Assembly: GCF_000013605.1 (NCBI RefSeq) | Contig: NC_007908.1 | Location: 3,162,001-3,226,000, forward strand | From: Rhodoferax ferrireducens T118 | GTDB taxonomy: Bacteria > Pseudomonadota > Gammaproteobacteria > Burkholderiales > Burkholderiaceae_C | DNA length: 64,000 nt | Direction of reading: 5' to 3' | Shown here: positions 57,555-64,000 of the stretch, piece by piece | How the letters are laid out: the number at the start of each line of letters is the position of its first letter | Numbering within the stretch: position 1 is the first letter of the stretch | The notes under the pieces: generated by a model | Told to the model about the DNA's origin: nothing | The model's database searches: none | What the model saw: only the letters and a program-made list of their open reading frames with translations | Translations under genes and position numbers: made by a program

Positions 57555-60320
57555 TCAGGCCAGCTTGCCGTGGCAGTGTTTGTACTTTTTGCCACTGCCG
57601 CAAGGACACAGCTCGTTGCGACCGACACGGGGAACGTTTCCGCCCGGAATGGTCGATTTTTTCCTGAAAGTTTCGTCGTCGGTAATGGTTTCAACCTCGC
57701 CGGTTTCAGTAGGTGCCATATAGGTCACATTGGCGATGCTTTCACCCCGACTCTCCATGTCCTCAGCGGCCTGTTCCAGTTGTTCGCTGGATTGCACCTT
57801 GACGGTCATGAGCACTTTGGTGACATCATTCTTAACGGCGTCAAGCAACTGGCTGAAGAGCTCGAATGCTTCGCGCTTGTATTCCTGTTTCGGTTGCTTC
57901 TGGGCATAGCCACGCAAATGAATGCCCTGGCGCAGATAGTCCAGCGAACTTAAGTGTTCACGCCAATGGGTGTCAATGCTTTGCAGCAACACCATGCGCT
58001 CGAACTGGGTAAAGTTTTCACCGCCCACCTGCTCCACCTTGGCGGCAAAGACCCGATCGGCCTCCTGTTGCACGCTGGTCAGCAGATCATGATCGGTAAT
58101 TGCGCTCGCTGCGCTGACCTGCTGCTGCAATGCCAGATTCAGCTGCCAATCGTCAGCCAGAACCTTTTCCAGTGTCGCAATATCCCACTGCTCTTCAACC
58201 GACTCCACCGGCACATATTGACGCACCAGATCATCGAAACAACCCGCACGCAAGGAGGCAATCTGGGCGCTCAGGTCGCCGGCGTCCAGAATTTCATTGC
58301 GCTGCTGGTAAATCACCTTGCGCTGGTCGTTGGCCACGTCGTCGTACTCCAACAACTGCTTGCGCATGTCGAAATTGCGCGACTCCACCTTGCGCTGGGC
58401 GCTCTCGATTGAGCGCGTCACGATGCCGGCTTCGATCGCCTCGCCATCGGGCATCTTGAGCCGGTCCATGATCGCCTTGACCCGGTCCCCGGCAAAAATG
58501 CGCATCAGCGAGTCGTCCAAACTCAGGTAGAAGCGCGACGAGCCGGGATCGCCTTGGCGACCGGAGCGGCCACGCAGCTGGTTGTCGATACGGCGCGACT
58601 CGTGGCGTTCAGTTGCAATGATGCGCAAGCCCCCCAAGGCCTTGACTTTTTCGTGCTCCTGCACCCACTGCGCTTGTATCGCGTCAATCTGCTGTTGTTT
58701 CTGTTCGGCCGTCAGCGTTTCATCCGCTTCCACCGCTTCCAACTCCTTGCTGACGTTGCCGCCCAACACAATGTCCGTACCCCGACCCGCCATATTGGTG
58801 GCGATGGTGATGACCTTTGAGCGCCCGGCCTGGGCAATGATCTCCGCCTCGCGCGCATGCTGCTTGGCGTTGAGCACCTGATGCGGCAATTTTTCCTTGT
58901 CCAACAATGCGGCAATGATTTCCGAGTTCTCGATGGAGGTCGTGCCCACCAGCACCGGCTGACCGCGCTCATAACACTCCCGGATATCCTTGATCGCCGC
59001 CTCGTATTTTTCACGCGTGGTCTTGTAGACCCGGTCCAACTGGTCGTCACGTCGGCTGGGACGGTTCGGTGGCATCACCAGCGTTTCAAGACCGTAGATT
59101 TCCTGGAACTCGTAGGCTTCGGTGTCGGCCGTGCCTGTCATGCCCGCCAGCTTGCCGTACAGGCGGAAGTAGTTCTGGAACGTGATCGACGCCATGGTCT
59201 GGTTTTCAGGCTGAATGGCGACACCCTCCTTGGCCTCCACGGCCTGATGCAAGCCCTCGCTCCAGCGCCGCCCCGACATCAGTCGGCCCGTGAATTCGTC
59301 CACGATCACAATTTCGCCGTTTTGCACCACATAGTGCTGGTCACGGTGATACAGATGGTTGGCGCGCAACGCGGCATACAGGTGATGCATCAGCGTGATA
59401 TTGGCCGGGTCGTACAGTGTGGCGCCTTCAGGAATCAGCCCCAGCTCGGAGAGAATGCGCTCGGCGCTCTCGTGCCCCTGCTCGGTCAAGAAAACCTGAT
59501 GACTCTTCTCATCCACGGTGAAGTCACCCGGCTTGGTGACACCTTCGCCGGTGCGAATGTCTTCTTCACCTTCCTGGCGTTGCAGCAAGGGCACCACTTT
59601 ATTGATGGCAATGTAAAGGTCAGTCTGGTCTTCGGCCTGGCCGCTGATGATGAGCGGTGTGCGTGCCTCGTCGATCAGGATTGAATCGACCTCATCAACA
59701 ATGGCGTAATTGAGGCCGCGTTGCACCCGGTCGGCCCCCTCGTAGACCATGTTGTCGCGCAGGTAATCAAAGCCGTATTCGTTGTTGGTGCCGTAGGTGA
59801 TATCGGCGCGGTACGCCGCCTGCTTTTCCTCGCGCGCCATGTTGGGCAGATTGATGCCGACGCTCAAACCCAAAAAGTTGTAGAGCTTGCCCATCCACTG
59901 CGCATCCCGATTGGCCAGGTAATCATTAACCGTGACGACGTGAACCCCTTTGCCCGTTAACGCATTGAGGTACACCGGCATGGTGGCGGTAAGTGTCTTG
60001 CCTTCGCCGGTGCCCATTTCGGAAATCTTGCCGTTGTGCAGGGACATGCCGCCGAGCAACTGCACGTCGAAATGGCGCATCTTCATCACACGCTTGGAAC
60101 CCTCACGCACCACGGCAAACGCCTCGGGCAACAGGGCATCCAGGGACTCCCCCTTGGCGATGCGATCCTTGAACTCCTGGGTCTTGCCGCGCAACGCCTC
60201 ATCAGAGAGCTTCTCAAGCTCGGCTTCCATGGCGTTGATGCGCACCACACTCTTGCGGTACTGTTTGAGCTGGCGGTCATTGCGACTGCCGAAAATTTTG
60301 GTGAGAATGTTAGTGGCCAT
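57555..60320 (-). CDS. secA: Preprotein translocase ATPase SecA
   Basis: This 921-residue ATPase drives proteins through SecYEG. Visible motifs are [29 protein letters not shown] (Walker A) and [20 protein letters not shown] (Walker B, in two parts). The zinc-binding tail [14 protein letters not shown], which contacts SecB and lipids, is complete. The ATG at 60320 ([12 protein letters not shown]) is the family start. Confidence 0.98.
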   Translation of the reverse strand: MATNILTKIFGSRNDRQLKQYRKSVVRINAMEAELEKLSDEALRGKTQEFKDRIAKGESLDALLPEAFAVVREGSKRVMKMRHFDVQLLGGMSLHNGKISEMGTGEGKTLTATMPVYLNALTGKGVHVVTVNDYLANRDAQWMGKLYNFLGLSVGINLPNMAREEKQAAYRADITYGTNNEYGFDYLRDNMVYEGADRVQRGLNYAIVDEVDSILIDEARTPLIISGQAEDQTDLYIAINKVVPLLQRQEGEEDIRTGEGVTKPGDFTVDEKSHQVFLTEQGHESAERILSELGLIPEGATLYDPANITLMHHLYAALRANHLYHRDQHYVVQNGEIVIVDEFTGRLMSGRRWSEGLHQAVEAKEGVAIQPENQTMASITFQNYFRLYGKLAGMTGTADTEAYEFQEIYGLETLVMPPNRPSRRDDQLDRVYKTTREKYEAAIKDIRECYERGQPVLVGTTSIENSEIIAALLDKEKLPHQVLNAKQHAREAEIIAQAGRSKVITIATNMAGRGTDIVLGGNVSKELEAVEADETLTAEQKQQQIDAIQAQWVQEHEKVKALGGLRIIATERHESRRIDNQLRGRSGRQGDPGSSRFYLSLDDSLMRIFAGDRVKAIMDRLKMPDGEAIEAGIVTRSIESAQRKVESRNFDMRKQLLEYDDVANDQRKVIYQQRNEILDAGDLSAQIASLRAGCFDDLVRQYVPVESVEEQWDIATLEKVLADDWQLNLALQQQVSAASAITDHDLLTSVQQEADRVFAAKVEQVGGENFTQFERMVLLQSIDTHWREHLSSLDYLRQGIHLRGYAQKQPKQEYKREAFELFSQLLDAVKNDVTKVLMTVKVQSSEQLEQAAEDMESRGESIANVTYMAPTETGEVETITDDETFRKKSTIPGGNVPRVGRNELCPCGSGKKYKHCHGKLA

Positions 60321-60461
60321 GAATGCAAGACCGATCCGCCAGCCCACCGGGGCCAACAGAACAGCGCAATCCTTTTATTAATCTGGATGAAATGGGGTCA
60401 TCGTCGCGAAGTGCAAGCGTTTGAACGAAATACGCAGCGCTGAGATAACCAAGACGCGATT

Positions 60462-61454
60462 TTACCTTTGACCGGCCAACCGATTTTCTGGGCGGCTTGG
60501 CCGGGCTGGCGCAGCAGCCATCAGCTTGGCCAATTGAGGTGTTGCCAGGTTTTGCCCGGCCGCCAGAAACTTCTGGGGGTCCTGCGGAATGCCCATCACC
60601 AACACCTCAAAATGCAAATGCGCGCCCGTGGAGCGGCCGGTGGTACCCACCTCGGCAATCTTTTGCCCGCGCCTGATCAAGTCGCCCTTCTTGACCAGTA
60701 CTTTGGAGGCATGGGCATAACGGCTGATGAGGTCATTGCCGTGATCAATTTCAATCATGTTGCCGTATTCGGGATGAAACTCCTGCGTTACCACCACGCC
60801 ACCGGCAGCAGCGACGATGGGTGTTCCAGAAATGGCCGGGAAATCCAGCCCGGTGTGCAGCGCCGTACGGCCGGTCAGCGGGTCCAGACGCCAGCCAAAG
60901 GCAGAACCTACCGTCGCTGTGATGACCGGCGGCTGTGTCGGCACCATCATGTTGCGAATTTTCTGCTCAAACAAACGCGACTCCAGCACCGTCAGCAAAT
61001 CGGTCCGTTGATCGGTCAGGCGCGCCAGGTCGTCCAGCGTCGTCTGCAGCTCGTCCATCGACAATGAATGCCCCGACACGAGCGCGCCGCCTTGACCCGT
61101 CTGGGCCTTGATCTCGAGCGGGTTAACCCCTGCCAAGCCCGAGACCCGCTCACCCAAAGACTCCAATTGCCTCAGTTTTGCCTGCATTTCGCCCAACTTG
61201 CGCGCCAATGCATCCAGGTTTTCACGCATAAACCGGTCCCGTTGGGCAAACTCATCCTTCACGACCACGCGCAGCAAGTTGCCGACCACGGGCCACCCCT
61301 CCCTGGCACCCTTCAAAAACACATAGTGGTAGACACCCGCCGCCAGCAATATCAAGGTCAATGAGGCCAGCAACGCAGCCAGAACCAGCTTGGTACCACT
61401 GAGGTGTATCGCACGACTCTTGGCGAGCCACGCATCCGTGATAATCAATTGCAT
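60462..61454 (-). CDS. M23-family (LytM) peptidoglycan peptidase
   Basis: This 330-residue protein has an N-terminal membrane anchor (about residues 22-45), a coiled-coil region (about 75-175) and a C-terminal LytM domain. The zinc and catalytic motifs HTGLDFP and GAHLHFEV are present, so it could be an active endopeptidase. It is upstream of secA on the same strand and diverges from dciA with a 26-bp gap. Its cell-wall target is unknown. Confidence 0.92.
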   Translation of the reverse strand: MQLIITDAWLAKSRAIHLSGTKLVLAALLASLTLILLAAGVYHYVFLKGAREGWPVVGNLLRVVVKDEFAQRDRFMRENLDALARKLGEMQAKLRQLESLGERVSGLAGVNPLEIKAQTGQGGALVSGHSLSMDELQTTLDDLARLTDQRTDLLTVLESRLFEQKIRNMMVPTQPPVITATVGSAFGWRLDPLTGRTALHTGLDFPAISGTPIVAAAGGVVVTQEFHPEYGNMIEIDHGNDLISRYAHASKVLVKKGDLIRRGQKIAEVGTTGRSTGAHLHFEVLVMGIPQDPQKFLAAGQNLATPQLAKLMAAAPARPSRPENRLAGQR

Positions 61455-61480
61455 TCCAATAGTTCCTCAGTAAGCCATCC

Positions 61481-61792
61481 ATGAACCGCCGCCATCATGC
61501 CGTCTCGCTGCTGCAAGCCAGCCAGGACTCGCCAACGCTGGCGCGACTGACCGAACTCACACGTGACTCGGCGGCGCGACTCAAGGCGGTTGAATCGCTC
61601 ATTCCTGCAGCCTTGTTTTCAGCCGTCAAAGCCGGCCCCATTGAAGGCCCGGTTTGGTGTCTGCTGTTGGACAACAACGCAGCCGCAGCAAAAATTCGCC
61701 AGTTGTTACCCGCGCTGCAATCTCACTTGCGGGTCAAGGGGTGGGAGGTTAACTCAATTCGGCTCAAGGTCCAAGTGGCTCGCCCGCGCTAA
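61481..61792 (+). CDS. dciA: DciA-family helicase loader (DUF721)
   Basis: This 103-residue protein matches DUF721. DciA loads the replicative helicase DnaB in bacteria that lack DnaC. The conserved core runs from about residue 30 to 95. It diverges from the M23 peptidase gene. Confidence 0.8.
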   Translation: MNRRHHAVSLLQASQDSPTLARLTELTRDSAARLKAVESLIPAALFSAVKAGPIEGPVWCLLLDNNAAAAKIRQLLPALQSHLRVKGWEVNSIRLKVQVARPR

Positions 61793-61895
61793 TTCCCCAC
61801 GCCAGCATCATCGCCCGTCAGCTTGAATAATCTGCTAATGTTTGACGATAGATAAGCACGTTTTCCCGCGACCACCCTGAAACGAGGACACCACC

Positions 61896-62903
61896 ATGCT
61901 GATCAAAACCAATCGCGACGGCTTTTGCCAGCCGCTCGCCAGCGAGATCACGTCCCAGCGCGTTTATGAGCAACGGCGCACCCTTGTCAAGCTGATGGCC
62001 AGCGGTGTGGCAGGTGCAGCACTGTCTGCCTGGGCTTCGCGCGCTGCCCATGCACAAGAAGCCAGCCTGACGCCCCGACCCGGCAAGCAGCCTGCGCTAC
62101 CCAGTGTGAAGTCGAGCTTGGCGGGTGCCATCACCATGGAAAAGCTGACACCTTACAAGGACGCCAGCAGCTACAACAATTTTTACGAATTTGGCACCGA
62201 CAAGGCAGACCCTGCACGCCATGCCCATACCCTCAAGACCAGCCCCTGGACGGTGGAAATCGAAGGACTGGTCAAAAAGCCGGCCCAATACACACTGGAG
62301 GATTTGCTGAAACTCAGTGCCCAGCAAGAGCGCGTTTATCGGCTGCGCTGTGTTGAAGGCTGGTCCATGGTGATTCCGTGGATCGGTTATTCGCTCAGTG
62401 AGTTGATCAAAAAAGTGGAGCCGCTGGGCAGCGCCAAGTACGTGGAGTTTGTCACGCTGGCCGATCCCAAGACGATGCCGGGCGTCGGCTCCCGGGTTCT
62501 TGATTGGCCCTATGTCGAAGCTTTGCGCCTGGACGAGGCCATGCACCCGCTGACCCTGCTGAGCTTCGGCATGTACGGCGAGCTGCTGCCCAATCAAAAC
62601 GGGGCGCCGGTGCGCCTGGTGGTGCCCTGGAAATATGGCTTCAAGAGCGGCAAAAGTCTGGTCAAAATCCGCTTCACCGACAAGCCGCCCGCCACCGCCT
62701 GGAACAAGGCCGCTGCCAATGAATATGGTTTCTACTCCAACGTGAACCCCAACGTGGACCACCCGCGCTGGAGCCAGGCGACCGAGCGGCGGATCGGTGA
62801 GGATGGCTTGTTTGCCAAGAAGCGCAAGACCCTGATGTTCAATGGCTATGAGGCACAGGTCGGGCAACTCTACGCGGGCATGGACCTCAAGAAGTTTTTC
62901 TGA
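61896..62903 (+). CDS. msrP: Methionine-sulfoxide reductase catalytic subunit MsrP
   Basis: This 335-residue periplasmic molybdoenzyme repairs oxidised methionines in envelope proteins. The twin-arginine leader [13 protein letters not shown] directs Tat export, and the molybdenum ligand cysteine is in [26 protein letters not shown] is also conserved. It overlaps msrQ by one base (TGATG). The cofactor route uses mog in this window. Confidence 0.96.
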   Translation: MLIKTNRDGFCQPLASEITSQRVYEQRRTLVKLMASGVAGAALSAWASRAAHAQEASLTPRPGKQPALPSVKSSLAGAITMEKLTPYKDASSYNNFYEFGTDKADPARHAHTLKTSPWTVEIEGLVKKPAQYTLEDLLKLSAQQERVYRLRCVEGWSMVIPWIGYSLSELIKKVEPLGSAKYVEFVTLADPKTMPGVGSRVLDWPYVEALRLDEAMHPLTLLSFGMYGELLPNQNGAPVRLVVPWKYGFKSGKSLVKIRFTDKPPATAWNKAAANEYGFYSNVNPNVDHPRWSQATERRIGEDGLFAKKRKTLMFNGYEAQVGQLYAGMDLKKFF

Positions 62904-63544
62904 TGTCGGCGCTCGCCGCGCGGCGGCCAGCAGCGTGGTTGAGGCCGCTTCTGCGCCACCGCCTGGCCAAACCGCTCGTCTTTGGCTTGTCGCTGCTGCC
63001 GTTTTGCTGGCTGCTTTATGGGGCGATCTTTGATCAGTTGGGTGCCAATCCGGCCGAAGCGCTGGTTCGGGCCACCGGGGACTGGACGCTGCGCTTCCTG
63101 TGCCTGGTGCTGACGGTCACGCCACTGCGGGTCATCTCCAACACACCGGCGCTGGCGAGTTTTCGACGCATGCTGGGTTTGTTCGTGTATTTCTACGTCG
63201 CCATGCATTTGCTGAGCTACAGCTGGTTTGACATGGGGTTTGACATGACCGAGATCGGGCGAGACATTGCCAAGCGCCCGTTCATTCTGGTGGGTTTCTC
63301 GGCTTTTGTTCTGCTCACCGCATTGGCTTTGACATCCTTCAATCGGGCCATCAAAACCCTTGGCGCCAAACGCTGGCAGCTTTTGCACCGGCTGGTTTAT
63401 ATCGTTGCCGGGCTCGCGCTGCTGCACTTCTTCTGGATGCGCGCGGGCAAAAATGATTTTGCCGAGGTGTTGGTGTACGCCCTGATTCTGGGCTTGCTGC
63501 TGGGCTGGCGATTGGTCAATTTTATAAGTAAAACTCGGCGCTAG
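62903..63544 (+). CDS. msrQ: Heme-binding membrane subunit MsrQ
   Basis: This 213-residue protein of the ferric-reductase-like membrane family passes quinol electrons to MsrP. About six membrane helices and the heme-ligand histidines (MHLLSYSW, LHRLVYIV, LLHFFW) are visible. The last few residues (FISKTRR) and the stop are encoded by a dispersed repeat, so the native C-terminus may have changed. Confidence 0.94.
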   Translation: MSALAARRPAAWLRPLLRHRLAKPLVFGLSLLPFCWLLYGAIFDQLGANPAEALVRATGDWTLRFLCLVLTVTPLRVISNTPALASFRRMLGLFVYFYVAMHLLSYSWFDMGFDMTEIGRDIAKRPFILVGFSAFVLLTALALTSFNRAIKTLGAKRWQLLHRLVYIVAGLALLHFFWMRAGKNDFAEVLVYALILGLLLGWRLVNFISKTRR

Positions 63545-63588
63545 CCCCCGTGGAATATGCGTATACCACTATCAAATAAATAGCGTAG
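63519..63588 (-). repeat. Dispersed 60-bp repeat, copy 14 (shared 3' ends of msrQ and lysA)
   Basis: It contains CGCTAGCCCCCGTGG, AATATGCGTAT and ATCAAATAAATAGCG in reverse orientation. It supplies stop codons for both convergent genes. Confidence 0.8.
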
Positions 63589-64000
63589 TTGGCATCTGAC
63601 CGACCAGACTTTCACCTTGCATCTGATCCGCAATCGTTTCACGTTGCCGAATAACGTAGGCTTGGGCACCGTCCACCAGAATTTCTGCAGCACGTCCGCG
63701 CGAGTTGTAGTTGCTGGCCATGCTCATGCAGTAGGCCCCTGCTGACAGCACCGCCAGCAGGTCGCCCGGCTGCACCGCCAGGGAGCGGTCATGCCCGATC
63801 CAGTCGCCGCTCTCACAGATGGGGCCCACCACGTCGTAAGTGTCCGGGGCACCCGGGCGCCGGTTCAACGGCACGATCTGGTGGAACGCCTGGTACATGG
63901 CCGGGCGCGGCAAGTCGTTCATGGCGGCGTCGATGATGCAGAAGTTTTTTTGCTCGCCGGGTTTGAGATACAGCACCTCCGACAGGCACACCCCGGCATT
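63572..64000 (-). CDS. lysA: Diaminopimelate decarboxylase, C-terminal part
   Basis: The gene enters from the right end of the window; only about 142 C-terminal residues are seen. LysA decarboxylates meso-diaminopimelate to lysine with pyridoxal phosphate. VGPICESGDWIG and GAYCMSMASNYNSRGR are conserved active-site segments. The final residues PTTLFI and the stop lie in a dispersed repeat. Confidence 0.92.
   Translation of the reverse strand, partial: NAGVCLSEVLYLKPGEQKNFCIIDAAMNDLPRPAMYQAFHQIVPLNRRPGAPDTYDVVGPICESGDWIGHDRSLAVQPGDLLAVLSAGAYCMSMASNYNSRGRAAEILVDGAQAYVIRQRETIADQMQGESLVGQMPTTLFI

Overview
The window is a gene-dense, GC-rich stretch of bacterial chromosome. Its protein families and gene order (xseB-ispA-dxs, rho-rpmE, pilB-pilC-pilD-coaE-zapD-yacG, secA-argJ) point to a betaproteobacterium of the order Burkholderiales, most likely family Comamonadaceae, near Rhodoferax or Polaromonas. 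This rests on recognising families and synteny, not on a database search. I found no rRNA, tRNA, CRISPR array, prophage or insertion sequence. Almost all of the window is core or metabolic chromosome. Fifty-three protein genes are called, and lysA runs off the right end.

Layout. (1) 1-5.4 kb: an AcoR-type sigma-54 activator faces an iron alcohol dehydrogenase and an aldehyde dehydrogenase. Each dehydrogenase has its own -24/-12 promoter and upstream inverted repeats, forming a two-step alcohol to acid module. (2) 5.5-9.1 kb: a tungstate-type ABC transporter (tupBCA) diverges from a fused ModE-like/periplasmic-binding-like regulator. (3) 9.2-14.7 kb: a TRAP transporter (dctQ, a long dctM) and two paralogous Tat-exported DctP proteins, separated by six 68-bp tandem repeats plus a partial seventh. 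(4) 14.8-21.2 kb: xseB-ispA-dxs (isoprenoid supply), an orphan Rieske oxygenase, an EamA exporter and a mercaptopyruvate sulfurtransferase. (5) 21.4-23.1 kb: a nine-heme lipoprotein cytochrome with an AT-rich upstream region. (6) 23.5-33 kb: ybiB-cobA-flavoprotein, rpsU, yqeY, pmbA, darP-mog, cysE, trmJ, suhB. (7) 33-45.1 kb: a multi-PAS GGDEF-EAL protein, a diheme cytochrome, a second HI0933-type flavoprotein, and an AddA/AddB-like helicase-nuclease pair split by a large inverted repeat. (8) 45.2-64 kb: trxA, rho, rpmE, an unknown polytopic membrane protein, the type IV pilus genes pilBCD with coaE-zapD-yacG, secA-argJ-DUF815-mutT, an M23 peptidase, dciA, msrPQ and the end of lysA.

The gene content suggests a respiratory heterotroph with several c-type cytochromes, organic-acid uptake by TRAP, molybdenum/tungsten handling (tup, mog, msrP) and type IV pili.

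The most unusual feature is a dispersed repeat of about 60 bp, seen here in 14 copies. Three copies lie between genes. Nine lie inside reading frames without breaking them, including one that encodes most of the TupA signal peptide. Two form the 3' ends of genes. A second, shorter hairpin repeat family occurs three times, downstream of rpsU and trxA.
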